Positions 25,908-35,054 of a stretch of DNA of 59,524 nucleotides are shown in pieces. The notes beneath the pieces are model-generated. The model searched no databases. It saw only the letters and a program-made list of their open reading frames with translations, and was not told where the DNA came from. A program made the position numbers and the translations under genes. Source of the stretch: Planctomycetaceae bacterium (GTDB lineage: Bacteria > Planctomycetota > Planctomycetia > Pirellulales > Pirellulaceae). The number at the start of each line of letters is the position of its first letter. Within the stretch, counting starts at the first letter, position 1. The stretch is taken from assembly GCA_002709225.1 (NCBI GenBank), contig PAQH01000018.1:1-59524 (forward strand), written 5' to 3'.

Positions 25908-26387
25908 ATGGCGCGCGCCCCAAAGTATTGGTTGATGAAAACCGAACCGAGTGCCTACTCCATACAGGATCTCTCACGGGAACCTGACCAAACGACCTGC
26001 TGGGATGGTGTCCGCAACTACCAGGCGCGGAATTTTATGCGCGACCAAATGCAATTGGACGATCGGGTATTGCTGTATCACTCCAACGCCAAGCCCCCAG
26101 CGGTTGTTGGTACCGCGGTTATTGTTCGTGAAGCCTATCCCGATCACACTGCCTGGGATCCAAAAGACAAACACTACGATCCCAAATCGTCACCGGAAAA
26201 TCCGCGGTGGATGATGGTCGACATCCAATTAGATGCCATTTTCGACCGCCCTCTACCCCTGGACGAACTCCGTGGTGTGCGGGCCTTGGGCAAAATGGAG
26301 TTGCTGCGTAAAGGTTCTCGGCTTTCGGTGCAACCGGTGCGCAAAGGCGAATACGACACGATCCAAAGATTATCCCGAAAAAACTGA
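25908..26387 (+). CDS. EVE domain protein
   Basis: The 159-aa product starts MARAPKYWLMKTEPSAYSI, the standard EVE opening, and then has WDGVRNYQARNFMR and VLLYHSN. The EVE fold (related to PUA and YTH domains) binds modified bases; bacterial members are implicated in recognising modified nucleic acids, although the target here is unknown. The frame is open 21 codons upstream. ATG 25908 is preferred because it begins the conserved domain and AAAGGA lies about 11 bases before it. The stop is directly followed by the bioF ATG with no gap, so they are translationally coupled. No restriction-modification genes are nearby. Confidence 0.93.
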   Translation: MARAPKYWLMKTEPSAYSIQDLSREPDQTTCWDGVRNYQARNFMRDQMQLDDRVLLYHSNAKPPAVVGTAVIVREAYPDHTAWDPKDKHYDPKSSPENPRWMMVDIQLDAIFDRPLPLDELRGVRALGKMELLRKGSRLSVQPVRKGEYDTIQRLSRKN

Positions 26388-27563
26388 ATGCTCATGGCGC
26401 ACCCGCTGGATTGGATCACCGCAGGTTTGCACTCACTGGAAAACCATGGCCTGCGGCGAAGACTGTCGACCCGCCATTCAAGTTATCGAGGACAAACCAT
26501 CCGCATGGATGGTCAAGATCTCATCGCCTTCGCTTCCAATGACTACCTCGGATTGGCGGCCGAAGATTTGGTCCCCGCGGTGCATCGCGCGATCGATACC
26601 GTCGGCTGGGGAAGTGGAGCAAGCCCTTTGATCTGTGGCCATGGCGCGATCCATGCCGAACTGGAACGGCAATTAGCGCTTTTTGAAGGCACCGATGCGG
26701 CGCTGCTTTTCTCTTCTGGATTTGCCGCCAACCTGGGTTCAATCACCGCCTTAGTAGGCCGCGGTGACGCCATTTACAGCGATGCCAAGAACCATGCCAG
26801 TATCATCGACGGGTGCCGACTTTCAGGCGCAACAACTTTCGTATTTCCGCATCGCGATGTGACGTCGCTGCAGGGGCTGCTGGAGGACTCCTCCGCATTT
26901 CGGCGCCGTTTGATTGTCACCGACAGTCTCTTCAGTATGGACGGAAACCTGGCACCACTGGACAAACTAGCGGAGCTGGCAGAACAGTTCCAAGCTATCC
27001 TGATGGTCGATGAAGCCCACGCGACAGGCCTGTATGGGAAAGACGGCCGCGGCGTGGCGCAACATCTGGGCGCCGAGGACGGTATCCACCTGCGAATCGG
27101 TACATTCAGTAAGGCCCTGGGATCGATCGGTGGTTTCGTCGCCAGCTCACAATGTGTTGTCGATTGGCTAGTCAACCGGGCACGGAGTTATGTTTTCTCG
27201 ACCGCGCTTCCCGAAGCCGCCGCCGCCGCCGGCCTGGAAAGCTTGCGCCTGGTACGCGAAGAACCTCACCGGCGGACCCGGTTGCTCGAACGTAGCGCCC
27301 ATGTGCGATCGCAGTTGCGCCAGCAAAACTGGGACCTGGGTTCGGCGTCTAGTCAGATTGTCCCGCTCTATGTGGGTACCCCACAGGCGGCCGTAGAATT
27401 GTCGACGAAACTGCGGCAAGAGGGATTTCTACTCCCCGCTATTCGACCACCGTCGGTACCTGCCGGAGAATCCCTGTTGCGTATTAGCCTGACTTACGGG
27501 CACACAACTGATAGCGTTGATGCCCTGGTGTCCGCGTTAGAGTCACATCGACCGCGCCCCTGA
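26388..27563 (+). CDS. bioF: 8-amino-7-oxononanoate synthase-like PLP enzyme
   Basis: BioF condenses pimeloyl-ACP (or pimeloyl-CoA) with L-alanine, the first committed step of biotin ring assembly, in the cytoplasm. The 391-aa product has NDYLGLA at 51-57, a G-rich PLP-phosphate region, DEAHATG at 208-214, and the Schiff-base lysine Lys242 in GTFSKALGSIGG. Length and motifs match the alpha-oxoamine synthase family, which also contains KBL (2-amino-3-ketobutyrate ligase) and serine palmitoyltransferase. BioF is favoured by the N-terminal pattern but is not proven. No bioA, bioB or bioD gene is in the window. Its ATG abuts the EVE stop, and an ATG two codons in (26394) could also serve. Confidence 0.85.
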   Translation: MLMAHPLDWITAGLHSLENHGLRRRLSTRHSSYRGQTIRMDGQDLIAFASNDYLGLAAEDLVPAVHRAIDTVGWGSGASPLICGHGAIHAELERQLALFEGTDAALLFSSGFAANLGSITALVGRGDAIYSDAKNHASIIDGCRLSGATTFVFPHRDVTSLQGLLEDSSAFRRRLIVTDSLFSMDGNLAPLDKLAELAEQFQAILMVDEAHATGLYGKDGRGVAQHLGAEDGIHLRIGTFSKALGSIGGFVASSQCVVDWLVNRARSYVFSTALPEAAAAAGLESLRLVREEPHRRTRLLERSAHVRSQLRQQNWDLGSASSQIVPLYVGTPQAAVELSTKLRQEGFLLPAIRPPSVPAGESLLRISLTYGHTTDSVDALVSALESHRPRP

Positions 27564-27689
27564 TCGGACCACCGCATGCTAAGATGTGGCTCGCAGCGTG
27601 ATCCAGGCGCCCAGTCGGGCAGCCCCTTCGATCCGCGGCGATCACCACGCAATGTCTGACGCCCGGTTTCATGCCCCGGTGAATCTTCG

Positions 27690-28817
27690 ATGGATGACGA
27701 TATTCCCTATCTGTTGCTAACCCCTGGTCCGTTAACCACCACGCGCACCGTGCGGGCGGCCATGTTGCAGGATTACTGTACCTGGGACGATGAATACAAC
27801 CAGCGGGTCAGCGACATCCGGCAGAGGCTGGTACGGCTGGCAGGCGTCGATGCCTCGCCAGACGCTGACCAGTATACGTCGGTGCTGATGCAAGGCAGCG
27901 GTACTTTTGTCGTGGAAGCTACGATCGGCAGCGTCACGCCCACCAATGGCAAGTTACTTGTGATCAACAACGGCGCCTACGGTCACCGGATTGCCCAGAT
28001 CGCAGCGCGATTGAACATTTGCCATCAGGTGTTTGAGGTCGAGGAAACACGTGCTCCAAACCCGGACCAGATTGAACAGGTTCTCCAGCAAGAAGGCGAT
28101 ATCACGCACGTGGCGATGGTGCATTGCGAGACAACCACCGGCATGTTGAACCCGGCTGCAGAGGTCGGACAGCTAGCTCAGCGCTACGGAAAGGTCTTCG
28201 TGCTGGATGCGATGTCGTCCTTTGGAGGAATCCCTTTGAACTGCAGACAGTCTGGTGTCGATTACCTGATCTCCTCGGCCAATAAGTGTATTCAAGGTAC
28301 GCCCGGATTCGGCTTCGTGATCGCCGATCGCAAGCAACTGGCTGCTTCACAAGGATCTGCTCGATCGCTAAGTCTTGATTTGTTTGCCCAGTGGCAAGAG
28401 ATGGAAGCGCATGCCGGCAAGTGGCGGTACACTTCGCCAACTCATGTGGTGCGGGCATTCCTGCAAGCCCTGATCGAACTCGACGAAGAGGGAGGAGTTG
28501 CTGGCAGATATCAACGTTACACTCAAAATCAAGCACGCTTGGTGGAACACATGGAAGCGCTTGGATTTGAAACGCTGCTGCCACGGTCACTGCAATCTCC
28601 TGTCATTACTTCCTTCCTATTTCCGCGTGACACGGGATTCTCATTTGTGCCGTTTTATGAGGCCTTGAAACGACGTCGATTTGTGATCTACCCGGGTAAG
28701 GCCAGCCAAGCGGATACGTTTCGCATCGGTACCATTGGGAATGTTTTTCCTGACGACATCGACCAATTGGCGATCGCGGTCGGGGAAGCGTTACAGGAAC
28801 TGAACCTACAGATATGA
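27690..28817 (+). CDS. phnW: 2-aminoethylphosphonate-pyruvate transaminase-like (PhnW)
   Basis: PhnW transfers the amino group of 2-aminoethylphosphonate to pyruvate to give phosphonoacetaldehyde and alanine. The 375-aa class V aminotransferase opens [20 protein letters not shown] and has CTWDDEYN at 30-37, both diagnostic. Further motifs are [10 protein letters not shown] at 171-180 and [15 protein letters not shown], with the PLP lysine at 199. The start is ATG 27690; no strong ribosome site is seen. No phosphonatase (phnX), phnA or phosphonate transporter is in the window. The enzyme might therefore work in the biosynthetic direction, making aminoethylphosphonate for envelope glycans, or have a related substrate. 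It is followed after 7 bases by a MazG-like gene. Confidence 0.88.
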   Translation: MDDDIPYLLLTPGPLTTTRTVRAAMLQDYCTWDDEYNQRVSDIRQRLVRLAGVDASPDADQYTSVLMQGSGTFVVEATIGSVTPTNGKLLVINNGAYGHRIAQIAARLNICHQVFEVEETRAPNPDQIEQVLQQEGDITHVAMVHCETTTGMLNPAAEVGQLAQRYGKVFVLDAMSSFGGIPLNCRQSGVDYLISSANKCIQGTPGFGFVIADRKQLAASQGSARSLSLDLFAQWQEMEAHAGKWRYTSPTHVVRAFLQALIELDEEGGVAGRYQRYTQNQARLVEHMEALGFETLLPRSLQSPVITSFLFPRDTGFSFVPFYEALKRRRFVIYPGKASQADTFRIGTIGNVFPDDIDQLAIAVGEALQELNLQI

Positions 28818-28824
28818 CAATCAA

Positions 28825-29199
28825 ATGAATGACTCCGATACCACGATTGACGCGTTGCGCGCCCTGGTACGTCGATTCGTCGACGAACGTAACTGGAGCC
28901 AATTTCATGCTCCCAAGAATCTCAGCATGGCGTTAGCGGTCGAAGCTGCCGAGCTGATGGAACATTTCCAGTGGCTTACTCCCGAAGAATCGCACTTGGT
29001 TCGGAACAACCCTGAAAAGAACCTGGCTGTCTGTGAAGAACTAGCTGACGTGATCTGTTACGCGTTGGCAATTGCCAATGTGTTGCAAGTCGATATCGCC
29101 ACCACGGTCGAGCAGAAGGTTCGCAAGAACGCAGAAAAATACCCGGTCGATCAATTCCGGGGCCGTTACGGTCCCGAAGACCCTGCACCTGTCGAGTAG
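28825..29199 (+). CDS. MazG-like nucleotide pyrophosphohydrolase
   Basis: The 124-aa all-alpha protein hydrolyses (d)NTPs to monophosphates and pyrophosphate, a house-cleaning role. The metal-binding pattern is visible: Glu40 and Glu43 in LAVEAAELMEHFQW, then the EELADV stretch (71-76, with Glu72 and Asp75). Length and the C-terminal K-x-x-KYP match the RS21-C6/MazG-like group. It starts 7 bases after the PhnW stop and so is probably co-transcribed, although the functions are not obviously linked. It is convergent with the vWA gene, with only 3 bases between stops. Confidence 0.93.
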   Translation: MNDSDTTIDALRALVRRFVDERNWSQFHAPKNLSMALAVEAAELMEHFQWLTPEESHLVRNNPEKNLAVCEELADVICYALAIANVLQVDIATTVEQKVRKNAEKYPVDQFRGRYGPEDPAPVE

Positions 29200-29202
29200 C
29201 GG

Positions 29203-30522
29203 CTAACGGCGAGGCCGATTACTGGACCCACCCGACCTGAGAGGATTCTTTTTCCGCGAGGTACGTGGGACCGCAGCTTCACGCTTTTTTTTCTGGATCA
29301 CGCGTTTGATCGCTTCCGCATCCGGATTACCCGGATCTCTTCTGAGAACCGCGTCGGCGACGGTATTCGCACCTTCCAAGTCACCATTCTTGAAAGCCCG
29401 CTGAGCAAATTGAATCAGTTCCTGAGCGCTACTACTAATCAAGCGGGCCACCTCTCGGAGACCTGCCGACCCGGCGGTTGGCAAGCTCCATCCTTGGCTG
29501 GCCCGCGCCTCTTTGACCAGTTGTGGCAGAAAATTGAAAGCCTCGTTGGACTTTTCTGGCGCGATTTCCCACGATAGCTGTGTTGGCCGACCATCCAATT
29601 CCACCTGCAGCCGCGCCGTAAAACCGTCTCCGCGCTGCAACTTACCAATCAGAATACTGTCTCGATCGGTCCGCAGTGGCGGGATCCGTTGCGGAAACAC
29701 CTCTTTGAGGGCTTTAGGAAGACCGTTGGAGACAGGCCAGAAAACACCTTGTTGCGACGCCACTGCCAGTGCAGTACCGGCTTGTTGGGGCGAAAGTTCA
29801 GGACGATCCACATAAATCATACCTCCAGTGTGGTTCGCCAAAGCAGCCAGCATCTGAAAGTCAAGTTGAGGACCAGTAGCAAAACTGGAGATCGAAATGC
29901 GTTGTGTAACGATTTGTTCCGCAAGCTCCCGAAATTCTTCGACTTGGAGAATATTTGCCCGGCTGATGCCGTCGCCGATGTAGATCACACGACGCGGGCG
30001 GGGGCTCCGCCTGGGGAATGCCTTGATAACTTCTCGTAATCCCACAGCCAGATCCGTCGCACCTAGCGGAATGCGTTGACTCAACAGGTCAATGGCTTTG
30101 AGAATCGCCGGATCTGTGGCACCAACCAATGCATCGTTCATGGGCGTTGGCAACAAGTCGATCGCGTACAAGCGCACACGACTTTCTTCGTGAAGCTGTC
30201 CCAGCGCCGCCCGGAGAACTTCTAATGATTCACTGCGGTAAGCCCCTGTCTGACTGGCAGACGTATCAAACAAGACAATCACATCGCAAGGGCGAACGGC
30301 GGGCACCTCGACTTGGGGAACCAGACTGAGCGCAAAAAACGTGTCGCCCGTCGCCGTATCGTAGGTGGCCAAACGGGTGGTCGATCCCAGTGGGTCAGCC
30401 GCCTCAGCCCGCGGTGGCAGGCTGCCCGGGAACAACAAACAGGCTACGCCAAACGACAAACTAAAGCACACAACGATGACGCCCCGAGTTTTTTTGTCTT
30501 GCATCATTGAATCCTGCATCAT
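29203..30522 (-). CDS. Secreted von Willebrand factor A domain protein
   Basis: The 439-aa product has a signal peptide at about 11-41. A vWA domain at about 79-250 follows, with the metal-ion-dependent adhesion site DTSAS at 86-90 and the matching GATDLAVG and YIGDGIS blocks. The C-terminal region has a short helical TPR-like segment (QRAFKNGDLEGANTVADAVL), and the protein ends in an Arg/Lys-rich tail. Four in-frame ATGs lie in the first seven codons because of a 15-bp duplication (MMQDSMMQD), so the true start is uncertain. It is located downstream of leuS on the same strand with a 459-base gap. A metal-dependent protein-binding role in the periplasm is an inference. Confidence 0.88.
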   Translation of the reverse strand: MMQDSMMQDKKTRGVIVVCFSLSFGVACLLFPGSLPPRAEAADPLGSTTRLATYDTATGDTFFALSLVPQVEVPAVRPCDVIVLFDTSASQTGAYRSESLEVLRAALGQLHEESRVRLYAIDLLPTPMNDALVGATDPAILKAIDLLSQRIPLGATDLAVGLREVIKAFPRRSPRPRRVIYIGDGISRANILQVEEFRELAEQIVTQRISISSFATGPQLDFQMLAALANHTGGMIYVDRPELSPQQAGTALAVASQQGVFWPVSNGLPKALKEVFPQRIPPLRTDRDSILIGKLQRGDGFTARLQVELDGRPTQLSWEIAPEKSNEAFNFLPQLVKEARASQGWSLPTAGSAGLREVARLISSSAQELIQFAQRAFKNGDLEGANTVADAVLRRDPGNPDAEAIKRVIQKKKREAAVPRTSRKKNPLRSGGSSNRPRR

Positions 30523-30525
30523 TCA
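30496..30525 (-). repeat. 15-bp tandem duplication at the vWA gene start
   Basis: TTGAATGATGCAGGA is followed by TTCAATGATGCAAGA, a 13 of 15 match. It duplicates the initiation codons of the vWA gene and keeps frame. Confidence 0.85.
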
Positions 30526-30821
30526 ACTCTGTGGACCAAAAAGTACGGCAGTTCAAATGGAACGACAACACATTTGTTGCCGTTCCACCAGCCAACGACC
30601 CCGCTGCAATTCGCGCTCCTACTGCAATGTGCGCTATTGCCAACCATCCATCAGCCGCCTCGACGGTGCACATCGCTTCTGGCGATGTCGTCCCAAAACT
30701 CCCAAGGACCAACATTTGCAGATCGAACCGTGAGCGGATAGGCCCCCAGTGAAACTACTACAAAACAGCTCCTTTGTCAGAGTAACCGTGTCAAATTGGC
30801 CGGCAAACCGGATCGTACCTA

Positions 30822-30841
30822 ATACAACGAGATACAACGAG
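30822..30841. repeat. Perfect 10-bp tandem duplication
   Basis: ATACAACGAG occurs twice head to tail, next to the hairpin at 30845. Confidence 0.85.
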
Positions 30842-30844
30842 CCC

Positions 30845-30868
30845 CTGGCGGTGCTGGCCCACCGCCAG
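30845..30868 (-). terminator. Possible hairpin downstream of leuS
   Basis: CTGGCGGTG and CACCGCCAG form a 9-bp perfect stem with a 6-base loop, about 115 bases past the leuS stop. No T-run follows on the minus strand, so intrinsic termination is doubtful. It could be a processing or attenuation structure. Confidence 0.35.
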
Positions 30869-30981
30869 CGACCAGGCAGTACTGGGGCACCACCACCTAC
30901 TGGATCAGGGCTTACTGCCGCGCTCTTTCAGACTAATCAATCCCCGCTGCTCCGCCAAATGACCGACTGTTGGAAAGCCGG

Positions 30982-33837
30982 TTATCGAATGACGAAATTC
31001 ACCATGCGACCGGGAATACAGATCACCTTGACCACCTCTCGATCAGCGATTTGTGCGGCAACTTTTTCCTCTGCGCGGGCTGCGTTTTCCAGTTCGTTCG
31101 CCGTGGCATCTGCCGCCACTGTCAAGCGCGTGCGTAATTTTCCGTTGATTTGCACAGGGATTTCAATCGACGGGTCCGAAGTCCATTCCTCGTCATAACT
31201 CGGCCACGGTTCATAAGCCAGCGTTTGGTCGTGACCAAGTAACTCCCAGAGTTCCTCCGCAATGTGTGGTGCAAAAGGAGCTAACAACAAAACCAAGGAT
31301 TCCATTGACGAAGATGGACGCTGGGGCTCTTTGGTGAAGTAATTCACGAATTCCATCATCCGTGCAATGGCCGTGTTGAAATCCATATTTTCTACATCAC
31401 GGGTGACCGCTTGAATCGTCTTATGCTCGATCCGCTTTTGTTCATCCGTGGGTGGAACGTCCTGTACAGCGGTATTGAGTTGCAGGGTTTCCGCTCGATC
31501 CTCGACCAGCATCCGCCAAACACGGTCCAGAAAGCTTCGCACCCCTTTGACACCCTGCATGCTCCATGGTTTCGTCGCTTCCAGTGGCCCCATAAACATT
31601 TCATACAACCGCAACGAATCGGCTCCGAAATCGCGGACCACCTCATCCGGATTGACCACATTCCCTCGGCTCTTGGACATTTTGTGTGCCCGACTGTCCA
31701 CGCGAATGGCTGGTTGATCGCGCAAGTAAAATCCATCTTTCTGTTTCACTACGAGTTCTTCGTCGACAGAAACTTCCTGAACTGGTTGGTTCGATTGTGT
31801 GTCCACCCGTTGGCGTTCCGCGTTCCTGCGAACCTGGGTTGCACTAATCCAACCGTGATCCGCATCCTGATAGCCAGTGAACTCCAGTTCACCCAGGATC
31901 ATGCCTTGATTCACCAAGCGCTGAAATGGCTCGGGCGTGCTGACATAACCTCGATCGTAGAGAACTTTGTGCCAGAAGCGCGCATAGAGCAAATGCAGTA
32001 CCGCGTGTTCCGCACCACCGACATATAGATCAACGGGCATCCAGGCCGCTTCCTTGGCGGAGTCGACGAATGCCGCGGTGTTCCGCGGGTCGATGAACCT
32101 CAGATAATACCAGCAGGAGCCGGCCCACTGTGGCATCGTGTTCGTCTCGCGCACATAACGTTGCCCATCGACCACGGTGTACAACCAATCATCAGCGGCT
32201 TTTCCCAATGGGGGTTCGGGGCGTCCAGGTGGACTGTAATCCTCCAGTGGAGGCAAATCGACCGGCAATTCATCGGTGTCCACAGCCCGCAACATACCGG
32301 TTGGATGCCCCGCCGCATCCAGTTCGTGCCAAATTGGAAAAGGTTCACCCCAAAACCGCTGCCGGCTAAACAACCAGTCGCGAAGTTTGTAGTTGACCGC
32401 ACCCTGCCCAGTACCAGAGTTCGCCAAATCCTCGATGACCCGCGCGCGAAAGTCGGCGGTGGCCAGGCCGTCGTAAGAACCCGAATTGATCGCCGTACCT
32501 GTCCCTGCGAAGGGACATGTGGTAACGCCATGATCGGAGAACGCGAGCGCGGTTTCGTCCTTCGTCGGTTGATAGTCGGATGGCGGCTCAACGACTTTGA
32601 GAATCGACAGCTGATGGGCGCGGGCGAACTCCCAGTCACGCAGATCATGCGCGGGAACCGCCATAATCGCACCCGTTCCGTAACTACTCAGCACATAATC
32701 CGCAACCCAAATTGGAATGGCCTCTCCGTTGATTGGATTGATTGCCTGCGCGCCAGTAAAAACCCCGGTCTTTTCTTTTAGTTCGAGTCTTTCGCGATCA
32801 CTTTTTGCGGCGGCTTGCTGGCAGTAGGCATGAACAACCGCTTGTTGCGATTCGCTAGTCAGCCGATCCAACAGGGGGTGTTCTGGTGCGATGACCATGT
32901 AAGTGGCACCGTAAAGCGTATCTGGGCGCGTCGTGTACACGCGTAACACGTCATCCCCTGGCGCTTGCGGAAAACCCGTTTCTCGCCGCGCCGCGGTCCA
33001 GGCTGCGAGCGCGTCCTGATCACCGAGAAAAAAATCCACTTCAGCGCCCGTACTGCGACCAATCCAATCGCGCTGCATTGTTTTGACGCTTTCCGGCCAA
33101 TCGACTGCGTCCAACTCGCTTTCTAAGCGGTCGGCATAGGCCGTGATCCTCAACATCCATTGTCGCAACGGTAACCGTTGAACAGGGTGCGCGCCGCGCT
33201 CGCTAAGACCATCGATCACTTCTTCGTTTGCCAGCACGGTACCCAGCGCCGGACACCAATTCACCAACGCGTCAGCTTGAAAAGCAAGCCTCTGCTGATC
33301 CTGGTAACGCCGTACTGCTGCGCTTCCCTCAACCGCTATTTCAGCCGGGATGGGCAACTCATCTATCGGCCGCCCGCGCTGTTGATCCGCATCAAACCAG
33401 GTATCGAACAGCAACAGAAAAATCCACTGCGTCCAGGAAAAATAGTCCACATCGGTCGTCGCCAACTCACGTTCCCAGTCATAACTGAAGCCCAGCATTT
33501 TCAACTGGCGGCGGAATGTGGCGATATTCTTTTCTGTCGATTCGCGCGGCGGTGTATTGGTTTTGATCGCGTGCTCCTCGGCGGGCAACCCAAAAGCATC
33601 AAACCCCATGGGATGCAACACCGACTTGCCCTGCATCCGAGCATAACGGCAGACGATATCGGTGGCGGTGTAGCCTTCCGGGTGACCGACGTGGAGCCCG
33701 TCGCCGCTGGGGTAAGGAAACATATCCAGGACATAGAGTTTTTCTCCCTCGGGGAGATCCGGTGCCCGGAAAGTCTCCCGGGTTTCCCAATATGCCTGCC
33801 ATTTGGGTTCGATTTCCGCCGGATTGTAGCGCACCAT
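30982..33837 (-). CDS. leuS: Leucyl-tRNA synthetase
   Basis: LeuRS charges tRNA-Leu. The product is 951 aa from ATG 33837, at the first conserved residues ([18 protein letters not shown]). The frame is open for 96 more codons, but that extension lies opposite the start of map and is unlike LeuRS. The class I signature is at 49-52 (HVGH in [16 protein letters not shown]) and KMSKS is at 719-723. The editing (CP1) domain sits between them, with [19 protein letters not shown] and [17 protein letters not shown] recognisable. Length is somewhat above the roughly 860 residues of E. coli. It is divergent from map. No T-box leader or other regulator was recognised. Confidence 0.97.
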   Translation of the reverse strand: MVRYNPAEIEPKWQAYWETRETFRAPDLPEGEKLYVLDMFPYPSGDGLHVGHPEGYTATDIVCRYARMQGKSVLHPMGFDAFGLPAEEHAIKTNTPPRESTEKNIATFRRQLKMLGFSYDWERELATTDVDYFSWTQWIFLLLFDTWFDADQQRGRPIDELPIPAEIAVEGSAAVRRYQDQQRLAFQADALVNWCPALGTVLANEEVIDGLSERGAHPVQRLPLRQWMLRITAYADRLESELDAVDWPESVKTMQRDWIGRSTGAEVDFFLGDQDALAAWTAARRETGFPQAPGDDVLRVYTTRPDTLYGATYMVIAPEHPLLDRLTSESQQAVVHAYCQQAAAKSDRERLELKEKTGVFTGAQAINPINGEAIPIWVADYVLSSYGTGAIMAVPAHDLRDWEFARAHQLSILKVVEPPSDYQPTKDETALAFSDHGVTTCPFAGTGTAINSGSYDGLATADFRARVIEDLANSGTGQGAVNYKLRDWLFSRQRFWGEPFPIWHELDAAGHPTGMLRAVDTDELPVDLPPLEDYSPPGRPEPPLGKAADDWLYTVVDGQRYVRETNTMPQWAGSCWYYLRFIDPRNTAAFVDSAKEAAWMPVDLYVGGAEHAVLHLLYARFWHKVLYDRGYVSTPEPFQRLVNQGMILGELEFTGYQDADHGWISATQVRRNAERQRVDTQSNQPVQEVSVDEELVVKQKDGFYLRDQPAIRVDSRAHKMSKSRGNVVNPDEVVRDFGADSLRLYEMFMGPLEATKPWSMQGVKGVRSFLDRVWRMLVEDRAETLQLNTAVQDVPPTDEQKRIEHKTIQAVTRDVENMDFNTAIARMMEFVNYFTKEPQRPSSSMESLVLLLAPFAPHIAEELWELLGHDQTLAYEPWPSYDEEWTSDPSIEIPVQINGKLRTRLTVAADATANELENAARAEEKVAAQIADREVVKVICIPGRMVNFVIR

Positions 33838-34193
33838 GGAAGGTCCCGGGTAAGTCGGACAATCAAGTGTGTAAGTAAGGTTTGAAGCTGGACTTATAGA
33901 CAGCTGCTCGCCCTTTGAGGGACCGCCGATTCTAATGGGTTCGCTCTGCGCTGACAAAGGGCTACCATCCGTGGTAAGCGCTGCGCACCGTCTTGTCTCG
34001 AGGAGATCACAACACGCCTGCGATGGGCCTCCGCGGTCTTCGGAGCGTGGATATTCAGCGCAGTCGCGCCCTGCTAAACTCGGTTGCCCGACACCATGAG
34101 TTCCAGGCCTGTGGTGCGATCTCAATTCGCGCGACTTGCCGGCCCAGCCGTCGCGGAACTGACGCCTTCCGATACAACGATCTGAATAGAGTC
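33838..34193. other. 356-base divergent leuS/map intergenic region
   Basis: Promoters for both genes must lie here. Open frames continue upstream of both genes but lack family similarity. I could not pick a convincing -35/-10 pair. Confidence 0.5.
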
Positions 34194-34991
34194 ATGCTCA
34201 AGGGAAAAAACAAACTACGATTGGATCAATCCGGTCAGGAATGCATGCGCGCCGCGGGCCGCTTCAACGCTGAATTACTTGATTTCATTCGGCCTTATGT
34301 GATCGCTGGTGTGAGTACCGGCCAAATCGACCAGCACGTCGAGCAATACACGCGCGATCACGGGCACGTACCCGCGCCGCTGGGCTATCAGGGGTTTCCC
34401 AAGAGCTGTTGCACCAGCATCAACGAAGTCATCTGTCACGGAATTCCCGGTGACTACCGATTGCAAGCTGGCGATATTGTCAACGTCGATCTCTCGACCA
34501 TCGTCGAAGGTTGGCACGGCGACTCCTCGGAGACGTTTCTCATCGGAGACGTCTCCCAGACAGCCAGGGCAGTAACCCAGTGTTCTTTCGATTGCCTGTA
34601 TCTGGCCATCGAGGCCCTCACACCCGGATGTCCTGTTTCCGATATCGGCAAGACGATCGTGGCAGAAGCGCGGGCCCACCAATTCAGCGTGGTCCGCGAG
34701 TATACGGGACATGGTCTGGGTCGACGATTTCATCAGGAGCCTACGATCCCACATTACCCGACCAAACAGTCGCATCGAGATCGTCTGGAACCCGGTATGT
34801 GTTTCACGATCGAACCCATGATCAACCAGGGAACACGATTGACCCAACAAGATCCCGTTGATGGCTGGACGGTACGTACCAAAGACGGTCAACTTTCAGC
34901 ACAGTTTGAACACTCGATTCTGATGACGGAAGAAGGGCCGGAGATACTCACTCCGACGCGACATGGACCCCAGCCAGGTCACCGCTTCTAG
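34194..34991 (+). CDS. map: Methionine aminopeptidase, type I
   Basis: Map removes the initiator methionine from nascent proteins. The 265-aa product has all five metal ligands: Asp99 (NVDLS), Asp110 (HGDSSETF), His173 (TGHGLG), Glu207 (FTIEPM) and Glu239 (QFEHSI). SCCTSINEVICHGIP with His82 is the substrate-side histidine block. The frame is open 67 codons upstream from 33993, but that segment is Arg-rich and lies opposite the leuS extension. ATG 34194 fits the family start. It probably lacks the N-terminal SH3-binding and zinc-finger extension of long-form Map proteins. It is followed by a Tat-type Gfo/Idh gene after 63 bases. Confidence 0.96.
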   Translation: MLKGKNKLRLDQSGQECMRAAGRFNAELLDFIRPYVIAGVSTGQIDQHVEQYTRDHGHVPAPLGYQGFPKSCCTSINEVICHGIPGDYRLQAGDIVNVDLSTIVEGWHGDSSETFLIGDVSQTARAVTQCSFDCLYLAIEALTPGCPVSDIGKTIVAEARAHQFSVVREYTGHGLGRRFHQEPTIPHYPTKQSHRDRLEPGMCFTIEPMINQGTRLTQQDPVDGWTVRTKDGQLSAQFEHSILMTEEGPEILTPTRHGPQPGHRF

Positions 34992-35054
34992 CCCATCCAA
35001 TATCTTGCGCTCAAATAACACTCCGCGCAACCGCCAACCAAAGGAACTCTACTG

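Larger units (their letters stand above)
30523..30981. other. 459-base spacer between leuS and the vWA gene
   Basis: It contains a perfect 10-bp tandem duplication (ATACAACGAG at 30822-30841) and a 9-bp hairpin (30845-30868). No gene is supported. Confidence 0.5.

Noticed and set aside
33838..34125. A 96-codon N-terminal extension of leuS
   Set aside because: It is unlike LeuRS, lies in the leuS/map divergent spacer, and the map extension on the other strand would overlap it. The family start is ATG 33837.
33993..34193. A 67-codon extension of map
   Set aside because: Arg-rich and unlike Map; ATG 34194 begins the conserved protein.
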